Notes: generated from the sequence alone by a model not told the origin. Counted from the first letter of the stretch, positions 17,599 to 26,268 are shown. The stretch is DNA of 64,000 nucleotides from Telluria antibiotica (GCF_011682055.1 NZ_JAAQOM010000026.1:1-64000), one strand, 5' to 3'. Translations and numbers: made by a program.

Positions 17599-18296
17599 CC
17601 CACCCGGTGCGCCTGGGCTGCCTGCGGAAACGCCACGCCCACCATCTCGGCGAGCTGGCGGAAATCGGTCAGGCGCTGCACGCCATAGCCTTCGCACCAG
17701 GTTTCATGGCCGCGGTCGATGAACGCCTGGCCCTTGAAGCCGAGGTCGAACGCGGTCATGTGATCGTAACGGAAGCTCGACGACACGTGCACCATCTGCT
17801 CCGGTCCGCATCCGAGCTGGTCGAACATGTATTCGAACGCCTGCGCGCGCGGCTTGTAGGCGTCCGCTTCTTCCGCCGTGTAGACGGCATGGAACGGGAC
17901 CTTGAGGTGGGCCACGCTGTGCGGGATCAGGTCGACCATCGAATTCGACAGGATCACCAGCGGAATCTTCTGCGCGATCGCCTCCAGTGTCTCGACCACG
18001 TGCGGATGCGGCTGCCAGGTCTTGACCGCGTCGTAGATCGCGGCGGCATCGGATGGGCGGTATTCGATGCCGTGCGCGTGGCAGGTGCGTTGAATCGAAT
18101 TGGCGACGACGTCGAAGAAGGGCTTGAAGTCGCCCAGCACTTCATCGAGGCGGTAAAACCTGAAACTGTGCAGGAAGGCCGACATCTGTTCGGCCGACAC
18201 GCGGCCTTCGAACAGGCGCTTGGCGGTCGGCCCCATTTCGAAATTGATGAGGGTGCCGTAGCAGTCGAAGCTGATGAATCTGGGTTTGAACGACAT
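17595..18296 (-). CDS. HAD-superfamily hydrolase, haloacid dehalogenase type II-like (copy 1)
   Basis: 233 residues. The nucleophile Asp is D11 in ISFDCYGTLINF. The conserved Ser/Asn motif is VILSNSMVD, the Lys motif is in YKPRAQAFEYM and the late motif is VSSSFRYDHMTAFDLG. The DCYGTL pattern is that of L-2-haloacid dehalogenases and related non-phosphatase or phosphatase enzymes. It is first gene of the HAD-kinase-phospholyase-Lrp operon, with GAGGAG before the ATG at 18296. A close paralogue lies at 26269-26940. In this context it may hydrolyse a phosphorylated intermediate or a halogen/hydroxy analogue; the substrate is unknown. Confidence 0.85.
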   Translation of the reverse strand: MSFKPRFISFDCYGTLINFEMGPTAKRLFEGRVSAEQMSAFLHSFRFYRLDEVLGDFKPFFDVVANSIQRTCHAHGIEYRPSDAAAIYDAVKTWQPHPHVVETLEAIAQKIPLVILSNSMVDLIPHSVAHLKVPFHAVYTAEEADAYKPRAQAFEYMFDQLGCGPEQMVHVSSSFRYDHMTAFDLGFKGQAFIDRGHETWCEGYGVQRLTDFRQLAEMVGVAFPQAAQAHRVG

Positions 18297-18432
18297 GGTT
18301 CTTGATCTCCTCGGGTGACGGAATAATGACGGGGCAACAGTCTGTAATCGTACGGATTTCCGGGGCGTCGATATGCTGTTTTGCAAGGAGACAGCAGCAG
18401 ATTCTTTGGAATTGAGGGGCTGGACAGCGGCC

Positions 18433-18469
18433 AAAAAAAAGCGGCGCGGTCCATCGAAGACCGCGCCGC
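18433..18469 (-). terminator. Rho-independent terminator of the 28.6-18.5 kb operon
   Basis: A perfect 11-bp stem (GCGGCGCGGTC at 18441-18451, partner 18459-18469) with a 7-base loop is followed on the minus strand by eight T residues. It lies 28 bases after the stop of the FAD oxidoreductase gene and upstream of the HAD gene promoter, so it separates the two minus-strand transcription units. Confidence 0.9.
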
Positions 18470-18496
18470 CATTCGGACGATTTCAAATACGCGCGC

Positions 18497-19633
18497 TTAT
18501 GCCAGGACCTTGTCGAAGCGGCGGATATCGAAGTAGTCGATCGGCGTGCTGGTGGCGCCGGTGGCGATCAGTTCCGCCATCACGTCGCCCACGCCCGGCC
18601 CCAGCTGGAAGCCTTCGCCGGAAAAACCGAAGGCATAGAACAGGCCGGGCACGCGTGCGCTCGGCCCCATGACCGCCCGGCCGTCGTTCATGTACCCTTC
18701 GATGCCGGCCCACACGCGGATGATGCTCAGGTGCCTGAAGGCGGGCACCACGCGCGGCGCCTGGCCCAGCTTGATCAGCGTGCGCATCGGATTGACGTAG
18801 GCGCGCCGGTTCACCATGTCGACCGGCTCATGGCCGCCGCCGCCGATCACGATGTTGCCGCGCGCGACCTGGCGGAAATATACCCCCGGCGCCGGCGTGT
18901 CGGAAATCGCGCCGGTGGTCGGCCCGATGGCGTAAGGCACCGGTTCCGTGACCGCCATCTGCGGCGCCTTGACGATCATCGGCACCGGCTCGCCGAAGGC
19001 GGCGCTGATGCGGTCGCCCCAGGCGCCCGCCGTGATGAGCGCCACCGGCGCGCGGAATTCGCGGCCGTCGGCCGCGCTCACGCGAAACCCGCCGCCGTCC
19101 TTTTCGACGTGCACGATCTCGGTATTTTCCAGCACCTGCGCCCCCGCGCGCGCAGCCGCGCGTCCGATCGCCGGCGCCGCCAGGCGCGGGTTGGCATGGC
19201 CGTCGTTGGGGGCGAGGCAACCGGCGATGACGTCCGGCCCCAGGTAGGGAAAGCGCTCGCGCAGCGCTTTCGCCGTCATCATCTGCATCCCGAGGCCGTA
19301 GTCCCGGGCGTCCTGCGCATAGCGCTGCATGCGCTCTTCGTGTTCCGCCACGAAGCCGACACGCAAGTGGCCGTTCAACAGCAGCTCGGCGTCCGCGTCG
19401 AACAGTTCGCGGAATTTCAACCAGGTCTGGCGCGAGCGGTTGGACAAGGGCAGTTCGCCGAGCGCGCGGCCCATCCGGCGCGTGTTGCCGAAATTGACCC
19501 CGCTGGCCTGCTGGCCGATCAGGCCGCGTTCGAGCAGGATGACCGAGCGGCCGCGCTGGCGCAGGAAAAATGCCGCGGAGGCGCCCATGATCCCGCCCCC
19601 GACGATGACGACGTCGGCCGAGTGTTGGTTCAT
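18497..19633 (-). CDS. FAD-dependent oxidoreductase, opine oxidase/HcnC-like beta subunit (DAO family)
   Basis: 378 residues of the D-amino-acid oxidase (DAO) family. The FAD-binding GxGxxG is VVIVGGGIMGASAAFFLRQR (about 8-27), followed by LLERGLIGQQASGVNFGNTRR and a C-terminal GFSGEGFQLGPGVGDV motif. With the next two genes it forms the classic three-subunit set (DAO-type flavoprotein, BFD-bearing flavoprotein, small 2Fe-2S protein) used by octopine/nopaline oxidases, D-hydroxyproline dehydrogenase and HcnABC. Its ATG at 19633 overlaps the stop of the upstream subunit (ATGA). Expected reaction: oxidation of a secondary amine or amino acid at the membrane, passing electrons to the respiratory chain. 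Confidence 0.85.
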   Translation of the reverse strand: MNQHSADVVIVGGGIMGASAAFFLRQRGRSVILLERGLIGQQASGVNFGNTRRMGRALGELPLSNRSRQTWLKFRELFDADAELLLNGHLRVGFVAEHEERMQRYAQDARDYGLGMQMMTAKALRERFPYLGPDVIAGCLAPNDGHANPRLAAPAIGRAAARAGAQVLENTEIVHVEKDGGGFRVSAADGREFRAPVALITAGAWGDRISAAFGEPVPMIVKAPQMAVTEPVPYAIGPTTGAISDTPAPGVYFRQVARGNIVIGGGGHEPVDMVNRRAYVNPMRTLIKLGQAPRVVPAFRHLSIIRVWAGIEGYMNDGRAVMGPSARVPGLFYAFGFSGEGFQLGPGVGDVMAELIATGATSTPIDYFDIRRFDKVLA

Positions 19634-21006
19634 ACAGTCTCCTTTTGGGTCGCAATCGGGAGCGGCTTGACCGGCGCCTGGCCGCGCAGGCGCCCGACCG
19701 CCTCCACCGGCACGCCGGCGGCGGCGGCAATCACTTCCGCCCCGGCATGGCCGCAATATCGTCCCTGGCAGCGTCCCATGCCGACGCGGCTGAACGCCTT
19801 GGCGCGGTTGGCTTCGCGCGCACCCATCTCGCACACCACGCGGCGCAGTTCGCCGGCCGTGATCGCTTCGCAGCGGCACACGATGGCGTCGTCCGGCAAC
19901 TGCGCGGCTTGCTGCACCGGCCACGGGAATGCCTGCGCCAGTCCTTGCCGGAAGCGTTCCATGCGCGCCTGGTCGGTGCGCAATCGCGCCAGCTCGCCAT
20001 CCGGCACCAGCAAGCCGACATCCTTCAGCAGCGCGAGCGCAGCCAGCTTGCCGCCGATCTCGGCCGCGTCGGCGCCCAGCACGCGCATGCCGTCGCCGGC
20101 CAGGTACACGCCCGCCACCGAGGTGCGGCCATCTGCGCTCACCTCGGGCAGCCATTGGCGCGTTTCCTGGTCGAAGCGGAACGCGCAGCGCGCCAGGTCG
20201 GCCAACTGCGTTTCCGGGCGCAGGTGGTAGCCCATGGCGACCCCATCGCATTCCAGCGACCGGACGTGTCCCCGCCCATCCCGGAACACCAGGCCGTGCA
20301 CGCCGGCATCGGGCGAACCCTGGATTTCGACCGGTGTGATCCCGGTCAGCACCGGCACCCCGGCCCGCTTGAGACCGGCCACCAGCGCGAAGCCGTTGCG
20401 CAGCAGGCGCGGGCGCGCCAGCAATTTCGGCAGCGCGGCCACGCGCCGCATCAATGGCGAGGTGTCGAGCACCGCGGCCACCGTGGCCCCGGCCTTCACG
20501 TATTGGGACGCCACCAGGTACAGCAGCGGACCGGTCCCCATGAACACGATCTTGCTGCCGATGGCGCAGGCCTGGGCCTTCAGGGCGATCTGCGCCGCCC
20601 CCAGGCTGTAGGTGCCGGCGTAGTGCCAGCCCTTGACCGGCATGAGGCGGTCGGTGGCGCCGGAACAGATCACCAGCGCGTCGTAGGGAAGGCTGCGCGT
20701 ACGCTGGTCGTGCACCACGTGCACCTCGCCTTCGAACAGGTTCCAGGCCAGGGTCTCCGGCAGATAATCGATGTGGCCGCGCAGCGCATCGAAGCTCTCG
20801 TGCAGCGATTGCGCACGCCGGGCCTCGGTGCCGTACAGCTTGGCGTAGGGGCGCGTGAAATTGTCCGGCTGGCGACGGTAGATCTGGCCGCCGTCGCGGC
20901 GGTTTTCGTCGATCACGGTCGGGCGCAGGCCGGCGGCCACCAGCGTCTCGGCGCAGCGCACCCCCGCCGGGCCGGCGCCGATGACGATTACACGAGGTTG
21001 GGCCAT
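19630..21006 (-). CDS. FAD/NAD(P)-binding oxidoreductase with BFD-like domain, opine oxidase/HcnB-like alpha subunit
   Basis: 458 residues. The N-terminal FAD motif is VIVIGAGPAGVRCAETL (about 6-22), the second nucleotide-binding region is IVFMGTGPLLYLVASQYVKAG, and AGVYLAGDGMRVLGADAAEIGG binds the flavin. The C terminus carries a bacterioferritin-ferredoxin-like [2Fe-2S] domain with cysteines in VCRCEAIT and GRCQGRYCG. This is the layout of OoxA/NoxA and HcnB. Its 5' end overlaps the small iron-sulfur subunit gene by 19 bases and its stop overlaps the next subunit's ATG, so the three subunits are coupled. Confidence 0.87.
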   Translation of the reverse strand: MAQPRVIVIGAGPAGVRCAETLVAAGLRPTVIDENRRDGGQIYRRQPDNFTRPYAKLYGTEARRAQSLHESFDALRGHIDYLPETLAWNLFEGEVHVVHDQRTRSLPYDALVICSGATDRLMPVKGWHYAGTYSLGAAQIALKAQACAIGSKIVFMGTGPLLYLVASQYVKAGATVAAVLDTSPLMRRVAALPKLLARPRLLRNGFALVAGLKRAGVPVLTGITPVEIQGSPDAGVHGLVFRDGRGHVRSLECDGVAMGYHLRPETQLADLARCAFRFDQETRQWLPEVSADGRTSVAGVYLAGDGMRVLGADAAEIGGKLAALALLKDVGLLVPDGELARLRTDQARMERFRQGLAQAFPWPVQQAAQLPDDAIVCRCEAITAGELRRVVCEMGAREANRAKAFSRVGMGRCQGRYCGHAGAEVIAAAAGVPVEAVGRLRGQAPVKPLPIATQKETV

Positions 21007-21296
21007 GTCGCCTCCGGCTGTTTGGTTATGATATGCATTCCCTCTCCTACCACGGTGGTGCAGGCGCGCAGGCGCTCGCCAGAGGCGGTCCACACCCAGC
21101 AATCCTGGCAGGCCCCCATCAGGCAAAAACCGGCGCGCTTGCCGTCGCCGAATTCCGACTCGCGCAACTGGCACGCATTATTCAGCACCGCGACCATCAG
21201 CGTGTCGCCCTCGAGGGCGTCGGCCGGGCGCCCGTCGATCGTGATCCGCACCGGCTTCCGGTTCGCTTCCCCCAGGCGGACAAATCTTTGACTCAT
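20988..21296 (-). CDS. Small [2Fe-2S] subunit of opine/hydroxyproline-type oxidase (HcnA-like)
   Basis: A 102-residue protein, missed by longest-ORF methods because its frame joins an unrelated longer frame. It begins MSQRFVRLGEANRKPVRITI, has a ferredoxin-like fold pattern (IDGRPADALEGDTLMVAVL) and cysteines in AGFCLMGACQDCWVW and RACTT that match the HcnA-type 2Fe-2S ligands. The ATG at 21296 overlaps the stop of ABC ATPase copy 2, and the 3' end overlaps the alpha-subunit start by 19 bases. It would carry electrons between the flavoprotein subunits and an acceptor. Confidence 0.85.
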   Translation of the reverse strand: MSQRFVRLGEANRKPVRITIDGRPADALEGDTLMVAVLNNACQLRESEFGDGKRAGFCLMGACQDCWVWTASGERLRACTTVVGEGMHIITKQPEATWPNLV

Positions 21297-23134
21297 GCTA
21301 CTTCTCCTTCGATCACGCCCAGCGGCGTTTGCAATTCGCGCAGCGTGGCCGCGCCGTGGTGGCACAGGATGCTGCCGCCGTTGTCGAGCTCCCGGCGCGG
21401 CGGCGGCAGCAGGTTGCACACGCCATCCATGCGCAGCGCGCAGCGGTCGATGAAACCGCAGGTGCCCGGCGCCTGGCTGGCCGACGGCAGCGGCGGCAGC
21501 GCCGCCGGCGTGCGCCCCTCCACCTCTTCCAGCCAGCCCTGGCGCAGCACCGGCACCGACGACATCAACAGGTGCGCATACGGGTGGAACGGCGGCGCCG
21601 CCAGCGCCTCGCGCCTGCGCGACTCGACCTTGCGTCCCGCGTACAGCACCACGATCTCGTCGCAGATGGCGCGTACCGTGTTGATGTCGTGGCTGATGAA
21701 CATGTACGAGACCTGCAATTCCCTGCGCAGTTCGGCCATCAGTTCGAGAATCGCCGCGCCCACCACGGTGTCCAGCGCCGACGTGACCTCGTCGCACAGG
21801 ATCAGGTCCGGCTGCGCCGCCAGCGCGCGCGCCAGGTTGATGCGCTGCTTCTGGCCGCCCGACAGTTCGCCCGGCAGGCGCTCGGCCACGGCCGCCGGCA
21901 GCTTCACCAGGTCGAGCAGTTGCCGCACGCGCCGGCGCCGCGCATCGCCCTTCATGCCGTGGTAGAACTCGAGCGGACGGCCCAGGATGCGCTCGATCGA
22001 ATGGCGCGGATTGAGCGCCGTGTCGGCGTTCTGGAACACGAACTGGATGCGCCGGCACTGCTCGCGCGTGCGCCCTTCCAGCGTCGGCGCCAGCGCCGCG
22101 CCGTCCAGCAGGATCTCGCCCTGTGACGGCGCCACCATGCCGGCCAGCGTACGCGCCAGCGTGGTCTTGCCGCAACCGGATTCGCCGATCACGCCGATGG
22201 TCGCGCCGCGCGGGATCACCAGGTCGATGTCTTCCAGCACGCGCTTGACCGGCGCCGCGCCCTTGCCCGAACCGTAGCGCGCCGCCAGGCCGCGCACTTC
22301 CAGCAGCGGCCGGGCCGCCGCCTTGATTGGCACGGCGGCCGGCCGCGCCGCCGGTTCGATCGCCGCCAGCAGGCTGCGCGTGTACGGGTGCGCGGGCGCG
22401 GCCAGGATTTGCGACGTCGTGCCGTTTTCCTGGATCGCACCGTGGCGCAGCACCACGATCCGGTCCGCCATCTGCGCCACCACGGCCAGGTCGTGCGAGA
22501 CGTACACCGCCGTGCTGCCGCGCTCCTGCACGACTTTCTTGAACGCGCGCAGCACGTCGATCTGCGTGGTCACGTCCAGCGCCGTGGTCGGCTCGTCCAG
22601 GATCACCAGGTCGGGATCGGTGATCAGCGCCATCGCCGCCATCAGGCGCTGCAGCTGGCCGCCCGACACCTGGTGCGGATAGCGCTGGCCGATATGATCC
22701 GGGTCCGGCAGGGCCAGCTCGCGGAACAGTTCGACCGCCTTGGCTTCGGCCGCCGCGCGCGCCATCAGGCCGTGGATCAGCGCGCTCTCGATCACCTGGT
22801 CCATGATGCGCCTGGACGGGTTGAACGACGCCGCCGCGCTTTGCGCGATGTAGGCCACGGTGCGCCCGCGCAGGCCGGCCAGCTGGCGTTCGCCGAGCGC
22901 GAGCATCTGGTGCCCGGCCACGTCGACGGTGCCGCCGGCCAGGCGGCAGCCGGCGCGCGCATAGCCCATCAGCGCCAGCGCGATCGTGCTCTTGCCGGAA
23001 CCGGATTCGCCGATCAGCGCCAGCACCTCGCCCTTCTCGATCGAGAACGCGGCGTCGTGGACGATCGTGACTTCCTCGTCCTGGTCGTTGCGCGCCGTGA
23101 CGCGCAGGCCGGACACCTTGACTAGTTCATTCAT
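21293..23134 (-). CDS. Dipeptide/oligopeptide-type ABC transporter, fused dual ATP-binding protein (copy 2)
   Basis: 613 residues, almost identical to copy 1 at 5239-7080. The visible differences are six substitutions (T to P near 275, S to A near 515, G to S and V to A near 550-565, and G to E and V to A in the last three residues). It has the same double Walker A, signature and Walker B motifs. Here it sits directly behind the DppC permease (one base apart) and its stop overlaps the 2Fe-2S subunit's start, so this copy is embedded in a complete transport-plus-oxidase operon. The binding protein is probably the one at 7127-8743. Sharp homology limits at the ORF ends suggest recent duplication or gene conversion. 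Confidence 0.93.
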   Translation of the reverse strand: MNELVKVSGLRVTARNDQDEEVTIVHDAAFSIEKGEVLALIGESGSGKSTIALALMGYARAGCRLAGGTVDVAGHQMLALGERQLAGLRGRTVAYIAQSAAASFNPSRRIMDQVIESALIHGLMARAAAEAKAVELFRELALPDPDHIGQRYPHQVSGGQLQRLMAAMALITDPDLVILDEPTTALDVTTQIDVLRAFKKVVQERGSTAVYVSHDLAVVAQMADRIVVLRHGAIQENGTTSQILAAPAHPYTRSLLAAIEPAARPAAVPIKAAARPLLEVRGLAARYGSGKGAAPVKRVLEDIDLVIPRGATIGVIGESGCGKTTLARTLAGMVAPSQGEILLDGAALAPTLEGRTREQCRRIQFVFQNADTALNPRHSIERILGRPLEFYHGMKGDARRRRVRQLLDLVKLPAAVAERLPGELSGGQKQRINLARALAAQPDLILCDEVTSALDTVVGAAILELMAELRRELQVSYMFISHDINTVRAICDEIVVLYAGRKVESRRREALAAPPFHPYAHLLMSSVPVLRQGWLEEVEGRTPAALPPLPSASQAPGTCGFIDRCALRMDGVCNLLPPPRRELDNGGSILCHHGAATLRELQTPLGVIEGEVA

Positions 23135-23135
23135 G

Positions 23136-23996
23136 TCACCCTCCGCGGCGCTTGCGGCCGGCGAAGCCGTCGATGGCCATGTTCACGCCGATGGTGAGGG
23201 TGGCGATCGCAATCGCCGGCACGATCACGGCCGGCGAGCCTTCGCTCAAGCCGATAATGTTCTCGCGCACCAGCGAGCCCCAGTCTGCATCCGGCGGCTG
23301 CACGCCCAGGCCCAGGAAGCTCAGGCCGCTCAGCAACAGGACGATGAACAGGAACCGCAGGCCGAAGTCGGCCAGCACCGGGCGCAGCATGTTCGGCAGC
23401 ATCTCCTGCAGCGTGATATAGACAAGGCTCTCGCCGCGCGCACGCGCGGCCTGCACATACTCCATGGCCTGCACGTTCACGGCCAGCGAACGCGCGATGC
23501 GAAACGCGCCGGGCATGTAGCCGATACCGATCGTCAACACCAGCACCGGCACCGACGAGCCGAACGCGGCGATCATGATCAGCGCCAGCAGCTTGGTCGG
23601 GATGCTGAGCTGGATGTCGACGAGGCGGCTGACGACGGTGTCGAACCAGCCGCCGCGCGCCGCGGCGAACATGGCCAGCGCGGTGCCGCCAATGCTGGCC
23701 ACCAGCACCGCCGCCAGCGCCACGCCGACGGTATAGGGCGCACCTTGCAGGATGCGCGACAGCATGTCGCGCCCGAGGAAATCGGCGCCCAGCGGATATT
23801 GCGCACTGATGGGGGCGAACACGGCGTCGCCGTTCATGTTGCCCACGTCGTCCGGCGCGAGCCAGGGGCCGAACACGGCCATCAGCATCCAGAACCCCAC
23901 CACGGCGGCGCCGGCCACGCCGGCGATGGGCAGGCGGCCGCGCGGCTTGCGCCTGCCCGGGGTGGGAACGATGGAAGGCGGCATGGATGTTTTCAT
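23136..23996 (-). CDS. ABC transporter permease, DppC/OppC family
   Basis: About 286 residues with an N-terminal helix (GVAGAAVVGFWMLMAVFGPW), then further membrane segments and the permease EAA loop near EYVQAARARGESLVYITLQEMLPNM. FLGLGVQPPDADWG is the typical DppC ending block. The ATG at 23996 overlaps the stop of the DppB gene (ATGA), and the ATPase copy 2 follows after one base. It forms the inner-membrane channel with DppB. Confidence 0.92.
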   Translation of the reverse strand: MKTSMPPSIVPTPGRRKPRGRLPIAGVAGAAVVGFWMLMAVFGPWLAPDDVGNMNGDAVFAPISAQYPLGADFLGRDMLSRILQGAPYTVGVALAAVLVASIGGTALAMFAAARGGWFDTVVSRLVDIQLSIPTKLLALIMIAAFGSSVPVLVLTIGIGYMPGAFRIARSLAVNVQAMEYVQAARARGESLVYITLQEMLPNMLRPVLADFGLRFLFIVLLLSGLSFLGLGVQPPDADWGSLVRENIIGLSEGSPAVIVPAIAIATLTIGVNMAIDGFAGRKRRGG

Positions 23997-24952
23997 TTGC
24001 GCAGTCTCGGATTGGACAGGATGGCGGCCAGGTCGGCCACGGTCAGCAGCACCAGGTAGCCGGCGCAGAACAGCATGGCGCAGGCTTGCACGACCGGCAT
24101 GTCGCGCACAGTCACGGAATCGACCATCAGGCTGGCGATGCCCGGATAATTGAAAATCGATTCGACGATGATCACGCCGCCGATCAGGTACGACAGCGAC
24201 AGCGCCACCGCGTTGGCGATCGGCCCCACGGCATTCGGCAAGGCATGGGTCAATACCATGCGCACCGGCCGCACTCCCTTCAGGCGCGCCATCTCGATGT
24301 AGGACGAGGTGAGCTGGTCGATCACGGCGGCGCGGGTCATGCGCGACATCTGCGCGACGATCACGCAGCACAGAGTCAGCACCGGCATCGCGTACACGCG
24401 CATGAACTGGCCCAGGGTCGCGATGTCGTCGGGGCGCGACAGGGCCGCCAGCCAGTGCAGCTTGACGGCGAAGATCAGCACCGCCACCGTGGCGATCAGG
24501 AACTCCGGTACCGACACCACCCATACGGTGGCCATGTTCACGATGCGGTCGTACAGGGAGCCGCGGAACATGGCGCTGGTCACGCCGATGACCAGCGCCA
24601 CCGGCACCGAGACCGCCGTCGTGGCCGCGGCCAGCATCAGCGAATTGGGCAAGCGGGCGCCGATCAGTTGCGCCACCGGCAGGTCGTTGGCCAGGGCGTG
24701 GCCGGGGTCGCCCAGCACGATGCCGCCCAGCCAGCGCGCATAGCGCACATAGCCCGGTTGGTCCAGGCCGAACTTGGCGCGCAGCGCGGCCAGCAATTCC
24801 GGCGTCGACTCCTGCCCGAGCATGGCCTGGGCCGCGTCGCCCGGCAGCAGGCTCGTAATGGCGAACACCACCACCGACACCGCGAGCAGCGTCAGCAGCC
24901 CGACGCCGATTCGGTTCGCGATCAGCCGCAGCGCATCACTTTTCAGGATCAT
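23993..24952 (-). CDS. ABC transporter permease, DppB/OppB family
   Basis: 319 residues. An N-terminal helix (VGLLTLLAVSVVVFAITSLL) is followed by LLPGDAAQAMLGQESTPE and LRAKFGLDQPGYVRYARWL, the hallmark start of DppB-type permeases, then more helices and the EAA loop SYIEMARLKGVRPVRMVLTHALPNA. It heads the permease-ATPase block and lies 12 bases after the PuuB-like oxidase gene. The oxidase, transporter and opine-oxidase subunits thus share one transcript, which argues for uptake and oxidation of the same compound class. Confidence 0.92.
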   Translation of the reverse strand: MILKSDALRLIANRIGVGLLTLLAVSVVVFAITSLLPGDAAQAMLGQESTPELLAALRAKFGLDQPGYVRYARWLGGIVLGDPGHALANDLPVAQLIGARLPNSLMLAAATTAVSVPVALVIGVTSAMFRGSLYDRIVNMATVWVVSVPEFLIATVAVLIFAVKLHWLAALSRPDDIATLGQFMRVYAMPVLTLCCVIVAQMSRMTRAAVIDQLTSSYIEMARLKGVRPVRMVLTHALPNAVGPIANAVALSLSYLIGGVIIVESIFNYPGIASLMVDSVTVRDMPVVQACAMLFCAGYLVLLTVADLAAILSNPRLRK

Positions 24953-24964
24953 GACGGTTTCCTC

Positions 24965-26242
24965 TCAATGCAACCAGTCCTGGAACCGGTAATAGGTGCC
25001 GACGAATGGCAGGAACCACGGCGAGCCGAAGTGCCCGGTGATGGCCGGCCACTCGAGTGTGCGCCACGGATTGCGCTCGGGCTTGCCGGCCATGACATCG
25101 GCCATCACCTGCCCCATGTGAACCGACATCTGCACCCCGTGGCCGCTGTAGCCGGTCGCGAAATACATCCCCTGGTGCTCGCCCGCGCGCGGCAGGCGGT
25201 CCGCCGTCATGTCGACGAGCCCACCCCAGCAATAGTCGATGCCGATCCCCTTCAGCTGCGGGAACATGTCTTCCATGGCGGCGCGCAGGACCGCACCGCT
25301 TTTCACGTCGGAGCGCGGGTTGGACATGGCGAAGCGCGCGCGGCCGCCGAACACCAGGCGGTTGTCCGGCGCAAGACGGAAGTAATTGCCGATGATCCTG
25401 GAGGTGACGTAGTTGCGGCGATGCGGCATCAGGCGCTGGATCAGCTCCGCCGGCAGCGGCTCGGTGGCGACGATAAAGCTGCCAACGGAAATCATGCGGC
25501 GGCGGAAATAAGAGAAGGGACCGGTGCGCGAATTCCCCGTCGCCAGCAGCACTTGCTTGGCGTCGATCACGCCGCGCGCACTGGTCACACGGAAGCCGCC
25601 GTTGGAAAGGCGCTCGAGCCGCGTGACGGGCGCCTGCTCGAACACGTGCGCGCCGGCGCGCGCGGCGGCATGCGCCAGGCCGACGCCGAACTTACCCATG
25701 TGCATCTGCGCACTGTTCGCCTGCAGCATCCCGCCATGGAATTTGTCCGAGCCGATTTCCTCGCCCATGTGCGCCGGCTCCACCATGCGCACGTCCGGCT
25801 CGCCCTCGCGTCGCAGCAGCTCGCAGGCGCGCGCCAGCTTGTCGTAATGCTCGGGCTTGGCGGCCAGCTTCAGCTTGCCGACCACGGCAAAATCGCAGGC
25901 GATGGCTTCGTCGCGGACGATGCCCGCCACCGTGTGGAAGGCGGCGGAATACGCGCGCTGGAAGTCGCGCGCCTTGTCCACGCCCAGGCGTGCCGACAGC
26001 GCGCCGAAGTCGTGCGCCAGGCCGCCGCTGCAATGGCCGCCGTTGCGGCCGGAGGCTTCCCCGATCACGCGCCCGGCCTCCAGCACCGTCACCGAGGCGC
26101 CGCGCCGGGCCAGCGCCAGCGCGGCCGACAAACCGGTGAAGCCGCCGCCGACGACCACCACGTCGGCGCGTCCGGCGACAGGGCCCTGCTCGCCCGCGGC
26201 GAAGGCGGGGGCGGTATCGAGCCAGTAGGATTCAAGCTTCAT
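24965..26242 (-). CDS. FAD-dependent amine oxidoreductase, gamma-glutamylputrescine-oxidase (PuuB/OrdL)-like
   Basis: 425 residues of the DAO family. It opens with a short tail (ESYWLDTAP) typical of PuuB/OrdL proteins, then VVVVGGGFTGLSAALALARR (FAD binding, about 28-47), EASGRNGGHCSGG, and a C-terminal YFATGYSGHGVQMSVHMGQ block. The family oxidises secondary amines such as gamma-glutamylputrescine, sarcosine-like compounds or N-alkyl amino acids, releasing an aldehyde and an amine. It lies 26 bases after the second HAD gene and just before the permease genes. An aldehyde product would feed the aldehyde dehydrogenase encoded upstream in the same run. Confidence 0.85.
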   Translation of the reverse strand: MKLESYWLDTAPAFAAGEQGPVAGRADVVVVGGGFTGLSAALALARRGASVTVLEAGRVIGEASGRNGGHCSGGLAHDFGALSARLGVDKARDFQRAYSAAFHTVAGIVRDEAIACDFAVVGKLKLAAKPEHYDKLARACELLRREGEPDVRMVEPAHMGEEIGSDKFHGGMLQANSAQMHMGKFGVGLAHAAARAGAHVFEQAPVTRLERLSNGGFRVTSARGVIDAKQVLLATGNSRTGPFSYFRRRMISVGSFIVATEPLPAELIQRLMPHRRNYVTSRIIGNYFRLAPDNRLVFGGRARFAMSNPRSDVKSGAVLRAAMEDMFPQLKGIGIDYCWGGLVDMTADRLPRAGEHQGMYFATGYSGHGVQMSVHMGQVMADVMAGKPERNPWRTLEWPAITGHFGSPWFLPFVGTYYRFQDWLH

Positions 26243-26268
26243 CGCAGCGTCCCATGTTGGTCATCGTC

